The notes: generated by a model from the letters alone, not told the origin. A stretch of DNA of 64,000 bases from Periconia sp. R9002 (GCA_023627715.1 JAMAHW010000111.1:46629-110628), one strand, 5' to 3'. Positions 44,368-57,354 are shown, counted from the stretch's first letter. Program-made: numbers and translations.

Positions 44368-44473
44368 CCAATCAGAGTGTTGATGGTTTTTTCTAGAGCC
44401 AATGATGTATAGCCACCCTTGATGGTTCGGGTTCTGTCCAATAGAAAAGTTGATGGTTTTGCTTATAGCCAAT
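44368..44473 (+). repeat. Repeated TTGATGG-N12-CCAAT module, three copies plus a leading CCAAT
   Basis: TTGATGG starts at 44380, 44419 and 44450; CCAAT starts at 44399, 44438 and 44469, always 19 bp later. A further CCAAT is at 44368. The stretch also aligns as a 70-bp tandem duplication (44368-44437 with 44438 onward). The constant spacing suggests a cis module or the remains of the duplication. Confidence 0.7.
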
Positions 44474-44889
44474 GACGCGCCATTCCATCGCTCTTGCGTA
44501 GGGAGAAGTGGCGATTAAGAGGACTACAAAAGAATATTGAACTTATTAGCGCGAGATAGAGAATTTAGAAGACAAACTGCCAACCTGTTACAGTCGCTTG
44601 CCAAACTGGCTTCGTGATTCCTATGCGCTACTGTTGACATCTGTGGAAATCCGTTAAGTTGGTTCGCAGACGCTGGTTTGTAAATGCTTTCAAAGGAACA
44701 CCCTTTAGTAATCCTTCTCAAGATTAGCTGGGATTTCGAGACCCCGCAGTACCCAGTATTCTGCAATACTTCCAGCCCATAGAGACCCATTCGTAATGTT
44801 TCACCGCCCCGAGTCCCAGTACCACCTCAAAAGGGTGGTGTGTACGTGATCCAATGGCGCAAGCCCTCGCTTATCTGGCCAACCCCAAG

Positions 44890-44913
44890 TTGATGGTTTG
44901 GTCCCCAGCCAAT
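44890..44913 (+). promoter_or_regulatory. Fourth TTGATGG-N12-CCAAT module
   Basis: TTGATGG at 44890 and CCAAT at 44909 repeat the 19-bp start-to-start spacing of the upstream cluster, 417 bp or more away from it. It lies about 320 bp before the Clr5-ankyrin start. Confidence 0.6.
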
Positions 44914-45229
44914 GACTTGAGAATATTCCCTAACCTGCAAAGGTAGCTTATTCGTATTAACCCCTCTTCGTCCTTCAGTCCATAGCGTCGCACCGTCAGG
45001 CAACGCTCTGTGTCCAGCCTCTCTCACCCTTATATCTCCGTTTTGCCACGTCCCCCAACGCGACTGTACGTTTGCCAACCTTGGTGCAAGTGGTCCGTGT
45101 TCGTGTTCATTTACTGTGCGTCTGCACCTCTCTTGTCATTGTTCTTTTCTGTGAAATTGTCGAACCCTCAGATCCTCTATGCTACGCGGAGGTCAGTAAT
45201 GCCATCGAAGCGACAAGCGCAGTGCCTGC

Positions 45230-48200
45230 ATGCTCAGCCCTGAAATGATGTCGGCTACCACCGTGTCCTCTTCCGCAGTCCGCAAGACTAGATCAGCGCG
45301 AGAAAAAAAGGACTGGACGAAGCATCGCGAGGAAATCGAGAGACTTTTCATCCAAGATGGACGGACTTTGCAAGCTATCATCGATCATATGCGACTGCAT
45401 AGAAATTTTCATGCATCGTAAGCTTAATCTTACCCACATTCGATAGCGACACATTCCATTCTCTAACAATGATCCAGAAAGGCGTCATTCGAAAGGCAGT
45501 TGCATAAGTGGGGGGTCCGGAAGAATATTGCATGGGGCGCTGTAGCTGCAGTGTCCGAGCAGAGGAGGTTGCACGGGAGGGAAAGCAAAATTATTGCACA
45601 GAACAGACTGATCTCGAAAGACCGAGTTAAGAAGGCGGTACGACGACACATCACGACAACTCAAGCCATGAATCTTAAATATGGCAAGTGTGAGTGCATC
45701 TTCGCTTGATGTTACAGTGTGAAATACCAATGGAGCAATGCTAAGTAAAGATAGCCTTTGTGCCTCCAAAGCTGCCAGATGGTATTGTGCTTCGGTCTCC
45801 CAGCCCCGGGCTGCCGGAATGGTCTCACTATATTGATGGGAGCCCATGGCTCAAATTTTGCACTTCAACACCTTTTTTGGGCATGCAAGGTAGTCTGAAC
45901 TTTAATCTCATTATTTTGAGCTCGGGCTGACATTACGTTGAAGCTGTAGCATTTGGAGCAACAACTGCGACAGGGTTGGCCTCAAGCTCCCGCACTAAAG
46001 TGATAATTCCAACGTCTCCTCCTACTAAATCAATGCGCATGGCAGCTCTCGACGCGTTTTTTGGTGGGTGTTCCTCGAAAAATCGCCGAGACGCGGATAC
46101 AATCTCTTCTGCGGCTATGAGATTGCGCAACCTTATTCCAGAGCAGTATGATGGGCAGCACCTCCGGATTGCAGAGACACTTTGCGACCTATCGACGAAT
46201 CGGCCTTCTGAAGAAGTAATGGTACAATTGTTTCTCCTTGGGAATAACTTCATTTCTCGCAAGGATGGTTACATCGATTATCGCAGTCATGATGAACGAA
46301 TTGTTAACCTGTTTCATCAACTCGGACGGAATGGCATCCAGCACCTCAAGCGCTTACTCTGTATACAGAATCCGACCGCCGAAGCCATCAAAGAGCAACT
46401 ATTTGCCAGTATTATAAGATCTGGTGACCTGGCCATGCTGCAGTTCATTTTGACCACGACTGTCAATCTCAAGGTGAACCTTCAAAATGATGAATCAATA
46501 TTTGCTAGAAATCCAATATATTTCGCGGCAGGTATTGAAGATGAAAAAACGTCACTGGATTTCATCAGCTTACTTATCAAAGCTGGAGCTGATGTTAACC
46601 AGCAAGGGAACACGACAAGGTCTGCCCTTTACCCCGCCCTGGAGCGAGGGCACTTGGTGGTCGTGGACAAACTTATTGACCATGGGGCGCAGGCCTTTAT
46701 GCTATCTCTGGAAGTTGCTATCGAAACCGGACAAGATGATATCGTGCAAAAGATATTAGACGCTGGGCAAACGTCAATGGCACCTTTAGTATCTATAAAA
46801 GGATGACGCCGATCGGCTTGGTTGCGCAGCTTGGAAATATTACCATGGCACAGATGCTGATACGAAACGGAGCTGCCGTAAACAAGGACCAAGAAATGCG
46901 CTGTGTATTATCTTCTGGGTGTGATTACAAGCAAGAAAGCGACCATATAGGAAAGGTAATGCCTGTACCACCTCTCGGTATAGCAATATCCGAGGGACGT
47001 TTGGAGCTGGCGGAGCTTTTATTTAACCAACTCGATGGGAAGATGAAGTTGTCTAACTCCCAGCTCGCGTGGTCGCTGTTAATTGCTTGTGATCGAGGGC
47101 ACGATGAAATGGCTCGGAGGCTTCTCGATGCCGGCGCTGACGTCCACGCCGCGGATTCGAAAGGGGTGGGAATAACGTATAAACCCACCACATTACTATC
47201 TGCATTGATTCAACGACCGCACGGAACAATAAACATGGACCTATGTAATGCTGTGGTCTCGAAAGGTGCGCGTCTAGACTACGCCTGGCTTGAAGCGACT
47301 CGTTCGAACAACTACGACTTTGTCACTTTCCTTCTGAGCTGCGATGTCTCTTTGAAAGGATCGCATGTAAATGGGCACAAAACGGCGCTGGGATATGCTA
47401 TTGAGAATGGAGCGATCGGAATGGCTCAATATCTTTTAGAATTGGGGGTTGTTCACGCGGGCAGCCCAAGCAGCATCGGAAGTGTGGAGATGGCCCAGTA
47501 TTTGCATTCGGCTGGATTGCTGTCAGATATTCTTCGCGCGAACGGCGCAACTATTTTCTGTAATGCTGTTCGCGAACGCCGCAAGCCCCTAGTTGAGGAA
47601 CTGATGGCACATGATGAGGATATTGACTTTAATCAAGAAACGGAATGTGTTGGACAATCCGCGGACCCTCTGGTGCCCTTGGACGTTGCGATTTGTTTCG
47701 GAAACACAACGCTGGTAGATTATCTCCGAAAGCATGGAGCCACATTCAGCCGGTTCACTCTTCGTCGCGCTGTCGAACATGAACGGGGCAAAGAGATATT
47801 GGATGTTCTTCTCTCGTCTAATCCTTACACCTGGGATCCTTGCGATATCGAACCGGAAGACAACCCGGTGGAGACGTCTGACCAAGACCTGAACGATCCT
47901 CCCGCTCTTATAATGGCCGCCTCAAAAGGCTACTCCTCTATTTTACGCACTCTACTCCGTGTAGTGAACTGGGGACCTAAGCGCATTGGGCAGGCACTTA
48001 CAGCTACAATATTATTTGATTCTATCGAACTGAATGAAGACTTACTGCGCGCCGGAGCATCTCTCGAAGAGGAATGGGCCTTGAACAGCAGATCTCCGCC
48101 AAGTAACTCTGCTTTGGCTGCTGCAGTAGAAACGGAGAGGGTCGGGTTAGCCAAAGAGCTCATTGGTGCTGGTGCAGATGTTAACAAGCCAGCGAGCAAT

Positions 48201-49053
48201 AGTTGGACTCGGACAGCCTTACAAACAGCAGCGGAAATTGGCCACCTGGAACTAGTCGACATCCTTCTGGAAGCTGGAGCTGAAGTTAATGCTCCACCAG
48301 CACCCTCAATGGGCGCTACCGCCTTACAATGTGCCGCGATTGGAGGCTATCTAGGAATCGCACGTAGATTGCTAGATGCTGGAGCTAATGTCAACGCTCA
48401 AGGATCAGATGAAGATGGTGATGAAAGTCGAACAGCTCTTGAGGGGGCCGCAGAACACGGCCGCCTTGAAATGGTACACCTTCTTCTTGAATCCGGGGGC
48501 AAGACTCAAGGGCATCTACACAAACCAATACCTCAATTCCGTAAAACTCGCGAGGGAAAATGGCCATAACGCGGTGGCAAGGTTGCTGGAGTCAGTACGT
48601 TCCACTCGAGCCGAGCAAGTTGAGTGGGACACCGATGACGATTATTTCAGAAATTCGGATGAACCAATCAGTTCAGATGACTCGGCAAGCAAACAGACAG
48701 ACGAAGAGCAGTCGATACCACATACTACTCTCCTTCCCATCGGAATTCCTACGAACGAACCCATGGCCTCATCAGAACGACAAGAAAGATCTGAGTGGAT
48801 GGCAATAGATCAGATAGATATTTTGAGTTGTGAATACTTACAATCAGGGAGAGATGATATCATGGACGAGGTAACAAATGGCGGGACCCGTGAAGAGTTT
48901 TGGATATCAGACAACAATCTCATGGATGAGCGCGTAGGGTTTTGGCAATCACCTTTCAGTAGTAACGAAGCTCAAAACATTTCTAGTGATTTGGAGTTCG
49001 CAGGATTTGATGGGTTGCTTACAACCAACGCCGACCTCGAGTGGGAATCCTAG
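45230..49053 (+). CDS. Clr5-domain ankyrin-repeat protein, interrupted by two compensating frame changes
   Basis: Exons 45230-45417, 45478-45689, 45755-45889 and 45944-49053 were joined by phase. The N-terminus is a Clr5 domain: DWTKHREEIERLFIQDGRTL, then AIIDHM, NFHASKASFERQLHKWGVRK across intron 1. A linker follows, then many ankyrin repeats (LLIKAGADVNQQGNTTRSAL, MLIRNGAAVN, LLDAGADVHA, LIGAGADVNKPASN, LLEAGAEVNAPPAP, LLDAGANVNAQGSDEDG) and an acidic C-terminal tail. At 46797-46802 the ankyrin reading shifts by one base (a G appears to be missing after AAAA). At 48495-48499 an extra G in GGGGG shifts it back. Protein sequence is coherent on both sides. Clr5-ankyrin proteins are common in fungi and mostly uncharacterised. 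The gene may be a pseudogene or carry sequencing errors. Confidence 0.72.
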
Positions 49054-49716
49054 CTAGCGCTCGATCATTTGGTATAAACCAAAAGAGAAATCCACCAACT
49101 CACTTCAACATGTATTCACCGCCCAGAAGCGCACTGCTCACTTGAGAAACGTTGTTGATGAGTTCGTTCACACATGGGAGCAGATCCGCTCCGGTTAAAA
49201 GACGATCATATAGCCACAACGGACAGTTTGCTCACGCCGCGTGCAGTCGTGCTAGCAGCCCGCAAAATTCGAACGTATTCTTATGGGGACGTACGGCCGT
49301 AATCACGGCTTGTGGCTGCAACACGTTGATTTACAGCGTCACAAGAGTCAACGCTTCCTTAATCTGAGAAACAGCTGTGCGTTGCGTCGGGCGGCAAAAC
49401 TAGATTACTGACACAGAAGGCCTTTATCACAGTGAGGGATGAGAACTTGCGCTTCGAAACATTTTTAGGTAGTGCGCGGATACCACTGAAAGACAAAACA
49501 GAAAAAAAAGTAATCCGACCGTATGCGGGCATTGACTATGTTATGCTTGTTTTCTTTTCTCGTTTTTGTTACTACCATGTTTGGTTCCTTTCAACTTTGT
49601 AATCGCTGAGCATTAACGAATTTAACAATTTAGGACCAATATTAACACAATATTGACCGATATCCACTACTCATAAGAAAACAGGGAAGTGTAGCTGCAT
49701 TCAACTGAGAAGAACA
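49054..49716. other. Convergent spacer, no supported gene
   Basis: 660 bp between the ankyrin gene end and the 190-aa gene end. Nothing was recognised. Confidence 0.4.
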
Positions 49717-50289
49717 TCATCTTTGCTCATATCCCGGCAACTGTTCATTCTGCTTTGCCTGCTCTGCCCGCAAGCTTGGCATCACCTTCATTAAGCCCTG
49801 AATTTCCGCAAGGCGTTTCTCATACGTCCCCACTGCACCACCACTCTCCTTTTCCGCTTTAATGACATCCATTAACTCCTGCCTCTCGCCCGCAAACTTC
49901 TTCCAGCGAAATCCCTCTTCCTCCCAAAAAAACAACAAATCAATTAACTTCTTCTGCGCGTGGCTGGTGACGATGGCCAGCTCGTGGGTGAAATGCTTCG
50001 ATATAGCAGACGTGTCGATAGCAGGGAGTTCTTCCCGCAGCACACCATTCTTGAGAAGCGCCTTGTGGATGGCGGACGAGGTTTTCGGAGAGGCTGTCAC
50101 ACCCCCGTGCATGAATGCCTCTGGGCCGAGAAAAAGTGGTTCGGGTAGGCCCACTTGGTATGTGAAGACGAGATCTTGTTCGCGCGTGGATAGGGTTGTG
50201 TCTTGGGGTGCCCCAGCGACGTTGGGTACGGCGTTTGTCATGAATCGCGTAAAGCTGAATTTCTTTTTTCCATCTTCGGTCCTGAACAT
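49717..50289 (-). CDS. Uncharacterised 190-aa cytosolic protein
   Basis: A single exon starting MFRTEDGKKKFSFTRFMTNA. No signal peptide and no membrane helix. The C-terminal half is helical and charged (LIDLLFFWEEEGFRWKKFAG, MDVIKAEKESGGAVGTYEKR), ending in a Gln/Glu-rich tail (EQAKQNEQLPGYEQR). The middle holds EPLFLGPEAFMHGGV. The frame is longer than its surroundings would give by chance, and residue use looks protein-like. I do not recognise a family or function. Confidence 0.6.
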   Translation of the reverse strand: MFRTEDGKKKFSFTRFMTNAVPNVAGAPQDTTLSTREQDLVFTYQVGLPEPLFLGPEAFMHGGVTASPKTSSAIHKALLKNGVLREELPAIDTSAISKHFTHELAIVTSHAQKKLIDLLFFWEEEGFRWKKFAGERQELMDVIKAEKESGGAVGTYEKRLAEIQGLMKVMPSLRAEQAKQNEQLPGYEQR

Positions 50290-52141
50290 GGTGGCGGTCG
50301 TTAGGAGTACGCTAAGTGGTATAAAGCTAAGAAAATGTGTAAGAATGCTAAGAAATGTGTAGACGCTAAATGTAGGCGGAGGAAGCTGGGCGACCTAAAC
50401 TTGCCTGGTGTATATTGTATTCAGTATCTTTGCCAAGGTGGGCTGTGTAGTAAAATAACCGGTTTTGGGGCCGTGCTAGCCTCGTGTTGCTGCTCAACGA
50501 CGTAGTTGGTTGGGTGGGTGGGTGAGATCCCCGCGTGTTTGCCTGCTGAAATACGACGTCATGTGTCAAATCTTATCTTGTACATCACCAATGTAGGAAA
50601 TAATGGCCAAGTCGTTGTGGAACTTAATAACATTGACAAAGACGATAAGCGATTTTTCTGACTGTCTAAAATACGTGACGAGGTGAAACTGACGGGGTGC
50701 GTATCGCAATTCTGAAACCGCACTGTACAATATTATAGAATGCAGGACGAGTCGAAGATGTAACTATAGACTGTAAGATCACATTCCTCGCTGACGGGTT
50801 TCTAATATGGTGGAGCACCTATCGTCCAGCGAGATCGGCAAGTCTCCGTGGCCGGGTCTCCAATCGATCAACTGCCGTCGTGGCATTGCCATCGAAGCCG
50901 CCATCTAGGGTAAGCTTCGTTTTCGCCCCCTTTTCTTCAAGTAGATTTGCCGGGATTCGAAAAACGCGCTCTGGTGCTGGTGTGTACGCCTTTTGACAGT
51001 TTTGTGGTCTGTCTGAGCATATAGAATGACATAATAATTCCCCAACAACGGCTACGGCTAATGCGATTACTTCTTTGTCGCTAAGTTAATACATTGCAAT
51101 AAAGTGCCGAAGAACTTCTCGCTACATGCATCCCTTAGCCTTCGGGTTATTGACATTCGTGGCTTTGTCCTGGAGGGTTCACAAGCAAAGATCTATTCTG
51201 GAACTTTTGGCTTCGATTGGATTACCCAGCAGAACATCGAAGACGGTTTATTCAGTCTTAGGAGTACAATTCACAATATCATTACTTACAAAAGACATTA
51301 TCAACGGGGTGGTAAGTGATGGAAGGTGAGGACGGTATGACGAACACAGAATTTTCTAGATGTGTCAAAGACACCCTACGGAGAGATTGTTGTTCGGTGT
51401 TTGCGCGGTGAGAACAAGACAATCTTTCTAGTCATTCCATGCTTTCTATTGCCACAGTCGCCCTTCTCACGGCGTTCTCCCTTCCAGTGACATCATTCTC
51501 AGTAATTTGGCAACCCTTGCGAAGCCTCGTAACATTGTGGCCGAGTTGATTAGGTAGCCTAACTCTATGTAGGCTATTCTTTCTATGTGCAAACTCCTTT
51601 CTCTGGGCCCCACGTAAAGTATGAATATGGTTCGTTCTTATCTTACCGCCTACTGTTCTTTGCTTTTGCTTTTACTTCTTGTGAATTTGTTTACAGGCGC
51701 GCAGAAAGTGTGCAGAGTGGAAGGATGCAATTCAGAGATCATGATTGCAGTTAACCATATAAGCGGAAAGAATTTTCTAACTATATATATACGTATACTA
51801 TTAAAAAGCTAAGAAAGGGTGATCTTGTAATCTGCGGCCCGTTAAAGACAGGAATACTTGATGCAGATATACTTAGACTAAGCTAAGAAAGAGGGTAGGT
51901 ATAGTAGACACAGTGTTTAGGCTTGCTAACTATATCACGTGGCTGAGATAAGGTAGAAGTAGGGGGGTATACGGAAGAAGCACTGTGAAAATGGAGTTAT
52001 GTGGTAAAAAACAAGTAGAAAATTGGCTTATATTTGCAGAAACATATACAAAATCGCGCTACTAGACGTTGGTAAGGAAATGTTATCTCTTGTGTGCCCG
52101 TCCCTAATTTCTTGCCGCGTGTTCCAGGCTACACTGATACA
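50290..52141. other. Intergenic region, partly AT-rich
   Basis: A 1.85 kb gap. Overlapping short frames at 51.1-51.3 kb include a hydrophobic start (MHPLAFGLLTFVALSW) but no recognisable domain. From about 51.75 to 52.0 kb the sequence is TA-rich, like a small degraded repeat. Confidence 0.4.
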
Positions 52142-53956
52142 TCACACACCTGAGTCATCAACCACAATACCATTCTCAGTTGCAAACGTGTTCCAGGTGC
52201 TGCAAGTCTGACTGAGGCTATCGGCATCAATGACGGAAGGAATATCACTAACTCGCTCCGCAAACTGGAATGCGAGACCTGCACTGCTTGCTGTTAGCAA
52301 TTGCATGTGGCATAAGCAACCGGAACGCTTACACTGTGTGCCAACCAATATGGCAATGAACAAGCCACGCGCCAGGGTTATCTGTCTTCCATGCAAGCAC
52401 CATATATCCACTCGCGGGCAACATGGCAACGTCGCGACGCGGTGGGTTAGTAAGCTTCAGCGCAGTGTCAGAGCTAAAGCTACCTGTACCCTGCGCCAAA
52501 AGGTAGAAGTCGTGGCCGTGAACATGAATGGGGTGCGTTACGGCGAGGCTCGTCTCGATAATAATGTACGCCCACTCCTCAGCCTCATCTAGGCGAATCA
52601 CATTCTGCGAAGTGTCGAAGCTGGTGTCATTGTTCAGGATCTGCAGAACAGTAGGGTCGCCCCACTGCACGTCCATTGTGGACGAGTTGATGGTCCATCT
52701 GAGCGTGCCTTCTGTGGTGAAGGAGAGGCCAACGTCCTCCGTCTCCTGGTAGAAGTGGTCAGAGGGCACATCGAGCGCGACGTGAGGCACAAAGAGGCTC
52801 GCGTCCATGTCGAGGCATTCATCGGTAAAATCGTACGCCGTCGTGTTGGGCGTTCCTGTAGATCCATCGTAGTGGATAACGCCCCTGATGTTGTTGGCCA
52901 TGTCGTTGGAGGAGCAAGAAGATTGCGGGATGAAGCGAAGCCAGAAGTCACTGGCTACGGCACTCTGGTCGGCATTGACAATGACGTCGTATCGCTGCGC
53001 TGCAGTTATGTGAGCAAATGTCTTCTTACCGCGTGTTTCATTGTAAACTCACCTATACCAATGCTTACGATGTCAGTAGTAAAGGGCTCGATCGGCACCA
53101 AATCAATAGCAATAACAGTAAGGGTGTGGTTATCAATCATGAACTTCCAGTGGCTGTCGATGGCAACGTTGATCAAGCGAAGCCGGTACGACGTTCCCGA
53201 GGTGAAATCCAAGGAGAAGCGCGATCCAGTCTGGTTATCAGCACCATCTTCACCGAAGACATTGGAGCCGTTGATCAGACCGTTATTGGGAGTTGGCGGA
53301 CCACCTGTCAAGGCCTTGTTGGCCAGAGAGAACACCGTGTCGTGAAACCAGTCCGCGATAATGATGGGGCCGGCATCCACATCGTAGTTGGCCGTTGCCG
53401 GGCCGTTGATGACCAGACTGCCGAAGACGCCATCCCAAGCCTGGAGGGAGAAGTGGGAATGGTACCATGTCGTGCCGTACTGCGTAGCCCTGAATCGGTA
53501 CGTGTACGTGTCCCCAGGGGCCGAGGCACACTGAGTGATGGATACGACGCCGTCATTCTGGTTGGTGTAGTTCTGTCGAATACCGTGCCAATGGATGGAG
53601 GTGCCGTTAATGCTGAGACTGTTCTTCACGTGGATTACCAGCTCATCGCCCCAGTCTGCGGTAATAGTAGGACCCGGGATAGTGCCATTGACAGTGAGGG
53701 CAGTACGCGCAAAACCATCAGGTGCGACCTCCGCCTCGATAAGTTCGAGCCAGTATTCGCGCGTGACTCCAGTGTCTGGAACCTCGTCGTACCAATTCGT
53801 GTCGATGGAATAATCGCACCAACTGCCACGATCATCGGCGGAGTTGCCATCGCAGGCAGCTCTCTTCGCCACAGGTTTTGGAGCTTTGATGGATGCGGCA
53901 TTCGATGAGGCAACCATCAACATGGCCACTGCCAGGGCGAATTTGAGCGCTACCAT
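52142..53956 (-). CDS. Secreted laccase (ascomycete multicopper oxidase)
   Basis: Three exons (53956-53053, 52999-52333, 52283-52142) give 570 aa. Signal peptide MVALKFALAVAMLMVASSNA, then a PVAKRA dibasic propeptide site. All four copper-binding motifs are present: HWHG (about residue 123), WYHSH, HPIHVHGHDF and HCHIGWH, the last completed by intron 2. SIGIAQRYDVIVNAD is restored by intron 1. The protein ends DDSGV, the DSG-x C-terminal plug typical of ascomycete laccases. It oxidises phenols with reduction of oxygen to water, outside the cell. Roles could include melanin or pigment formation, lignin or phenolic detoxification; the sequence alone does not decide. It is intact, with many N-glycosylation sites (NGT, NNT, NQT). 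Confidence 0.93.
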
Positions 53957-56501
53957 GGCGAGAAAACGTTGGGAAATGATCAGACAAGTAAATATGAGAA
54001 CAAAAGAGTGCTGGTTGCGATGAACAGAAAGAATGAACTAAAGAGCTGCCCACTGCTGATGGTGTTCAAATGAGGGTGCAAACAGCAACATTTTAAGGCA
54101 TCAGTTTGCTCTCAAGATAGTTGCCCTTTCCGACTGTCCGTTTGTGGTAGGCGCCACCCTCCCAGCCTCGTCGCTTCCTCATTATTGACACGTAAGATGC
54201 AGGGAACTGATGTTGGAGTCGCGATTCTTGGCGGGCCCGAGTACGCGTGTGCCGGACGAGTGTGTCCCACAGTGCAGCACTGTTGGTGATTATGAATCGA
54301 TTGTAAATCAGAGTTTCATGCGATGAACTCTTTTGGCGAGGTACGTATGTGAATGAAAGGGGCATAGTCCAATGCACTTGGAGGGAAGGCGCGCCTGCGT
54401 ACGTGTTTGATGTCTGCTTTGGGACACTAGAGTAGTAGTCGAGGTTGCTAAAAAAAATTAAGGCCATCGACCTGGCGCATGATTCAATAGACTAAGCCAT
54501 CACGCGGGTCTGGAAACAGCCCGCACTCACAACACTTACTACTCTACATACTACACTTTAAAGGTCTTTTCCCCTAAGATTATAATTGTCTTAATAGTAA
54601 GTAGAATACTAGGAGAGTATTCCTTCAGAATATTTTTACTATTTATCCTGTAATTCTACTACTTAGAAATATAGATTTTTTATAGATATACTACAACTCT
54701 TTTATAACATGTTATGTGTGCGGGGAATTTTCACACCCGCGTGGCCATGTGCTCAGAACTGGTGTCAAGGACCAGGTTGGATGCGGACATGTATTTTACG
54801 GTATGGGGCATATGCAGCTGAAGTCACATCGTGACTATTACGGTGACAACGGTATTGGATGCTAAGTGGACTTGGTAATGGGGACATGTCTCTATCAATT
54901 ACTGCAACATAACTTCCCCATGGTCCGCGCAGGTATATACTAACGAGAACATATCCGGCTGGAGAAGGAAAGGGTGTACTATAGACTATCAGAAGTGTAG
55001 GATCCCCCCTTGTTCGACATGGGAGGTTACTAATATTGAACACTGAGTAGTTCGTATGCCAGCATCATGTTTCGTATGAAATCAACCAATAATTTACCCC
55101 TGATGACGCTCAGTTCCCACAAGGGGGGTCAGTAACTTCTGTTCGTACATAGTACCATTGGCTTGCATGGGGGTAGGGAGGATGGCGAGGCGCGTTAGGA
55201 GCAGTGAGTTGCAAACAGAAGATTGAGGCCTAGGACATCAATGCACATAGTGTGTTTTCAGCGATAAACGTTTGTAGCATTACGTATCTGTAAGGGGCAC
55301 TCCTCGCGAGGACCCTCCCCGGCCCTAGGATGCACGTCAAGCACATCCCTGCTGTCCACGCCATCTGGACCCTTCACTAGTCGAAGTTCTAAAAAACTGC
55401 CGCTTTGTCTCCTGAATTCCCTCTTCACGGCATTCTTGTCCACAGTGTGGGATGGGTCGGGCAAGTCAAGGATGTAACGCATTCAGAACCAGTATCTTCT
55501 CCTCTTAGCTGCTCTTTGCAGCTTGCAAGCCCAGCTTGCAAGTACAGCTGCAGACTCTACCGGGATCTTATCTAAATGGAGACCAGTTTGAGCCGAGAAT
55601 TCGGTCGTCTCTGACTTTTCCCATCCCCTGCGACCCTAAGAAGTTGGATGTTGCGCAGGTTGGGACAATTGCCGACATGCGTCGAGGGCTTACCATTACT
55701 GTTTTCTACTTTTCATTTGCATGGTTAACCAATTCGCTAGTTGTTGGTAGGATTGGGCATTGGACACGCGTCGAGGGCTGATGTTATTACTATGAATAGA
55801 GGCCAATTCGTGTTGGGGACGACTTGATATCCCGGTAGATGCACCGACCTGAAGAACCTGGCTTCAAGCTAAGAAACATTGTACTTTGGAAGAGACTTTT
55901 CAGCGCCTACGTACTCTATGTGAGTGGGTCGGCCCTTGTTTAGAACCGCGGGCCGCCGCCGACCCAGCGGCCCGGAATGTCTGCACGATGACTCGGACCT
56001 GTTTCCAACCTAACCTGGAGTTTGGGTTTTAGCGTACGGCATATGGAGGGCTCCCGCATGTGGTCACTCGTGCCTAGCGTCGTAGATATCGCCCGCCACC
56101 CTAGAAAGCGGAGACGCACAGATGACAAACGTCGCTCTCAGCAGTCACTTCCCACACGCTTGCGGTGATGCCAAGTCAGGTACGCGCATGCTACATCAAT
56201 AGCTTGCGGAGGTTGGTGCTTCTCTGCATAATTTTGTCGGCACGTTGACGCGTCGTTTCTCGTTTCGGAAGAAAACGGCATGGGTCCAGGCCAGGGTTGT
56301 TTCGAAACCCCGAGACCGCTCCTATGGTAAACCTGGACGCATTCATAGGGTACAGAGTGAAATTGACGACTATCTATGGAGGGCACCGAGGCGTGCCGCT
56401 TGTTGAATATTCCTCTATAAGCAAGTCCCATCTCGTCCAGGCACCGAGTTTTCTATCACACCCAACTCTTCCCTTCCACACAGCTTGCCATATTTCTCAC
56501 T
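53957..56501. other. Long intergenic region, no supported gene
   Basis: 2.5 kb without a convincing gene. A patch at about 54540-54720 is TA-rich and resembles a small RIP-degraded repeat. Other short frames (for example near 55.3-55.5 kb) have no recognisable content. Confidence 0.4.
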
Positions 56502-57181
56502 ATGTTTACTTCCTTCAAAGGAGTCGTGCTTGCTGGTCTCTTCGCGACCGCATCACTCGCGGCCGTCGCTGGCATTAACAAACGCCAGTCGGAGCCCTCC
56601 AACTTCAAGCTATACGTCTACAGTGGGAAAACCATTGGCGGGTTCCCTGTCTTCTATGCTGATGGTAAGAGGGAGTGCCGCCCACCACACCGACGTGATA
56701 GCATACCGCTCAAACTCATCTAACGCGACGCCTAGGTCTTGCCTACGTTGGCAATAGCTCTGCCTTGACGAGTGCGAGCGAGGTAACTGGCGTTAATTGT
56801 AAGCGAACTCGGGTTATCTTCCACCCCACGTATGCTGACAGAGACGCAGTAACGGCTAGCTCTGATGGGACATGGACGGCTACTCCTGAGTCGAACGTCA
56901 CCTGGTCGTCCAAAGTCGTATACGTTTCCAACACTACGGGCGAAGTCGGCTTTACAGAGAAGGGCAACTCATCCTTGGACATTATCGCATCTGGCTTCAG
57001 ATTCTACGGCCAGTTTGCTCTGCTCAAGGTTGATGGCCAAATGCAAGCATCGTGGTATGCCAAGGACGCAGGCGCTGATAATGTGTGGAAATTGGGATGG
57101 GGTACCGTCGAGGACGACAGCCTTACGTCTGTCATGCTCCGGAGTGTGGCTCCGGTCACGCCCCCGAGCAAGCCGGAGTAA
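56502..57181 (+). CDS. Small secreted protein of unknown function
   Basis: Two exons (56502-56664, 56736-57181) give 202 aa. The signal peptide is MFTSFKGVVLAGLFATASLA, followed by a NKRQ dibasic site. The mature part is beta-rich: FKLYVYSGKTIGGFPVFYAD joins across the intron to GLAYVGNSSALTSAS, with later VTWSSKVVYVSNTTGEVGF and FRFYGQFALLKVDG. Several NxS/T sites suggest glycosylation. Only one cysteine remains after the signal peptide (GVNCKRT), so disulfide bonding within the chain is unlikely. Similar secreted beta-rich proteins are frequent in fungi, with no known role. Confidence 0.72.
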
Positions 57182-57354
57182 GGCATGCTACTATCATTCG
57201 GATGGCGCAAATTATCAGTCAAATTGGGGGAGGCGATTGTAGATTCGTCAGACAATGTAGGCTAGTTGCAGGAAGAGGGGTCTCGAAGCCACTTGATATT
57301 TCACCAGTCATTTGAACTTCTCTTTTATGCAGTTTGCATTCCGGACAAATCAGA

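Larger units (their letters stand above)
44046..45229. promoter_or_regulatory. Upstream region of the Clr5-ankyrin gene with composite CCAAT modules
   Basis: This 1.2 kb stretch lies between a minus-strand small-protein candidate and the plus-strand ankyrin gene. It holds the ordered TTGATGG/CCAAT modules listed separately and no convincing gene. Confidence 0.5.

Noticed and set aside
53018..53908. 296-codon open frame antisense to the laccase
   Set aside because: It lies entirely opposite the laccase coding exon, has no domain-like content and reflects the codon bias of the real gene.
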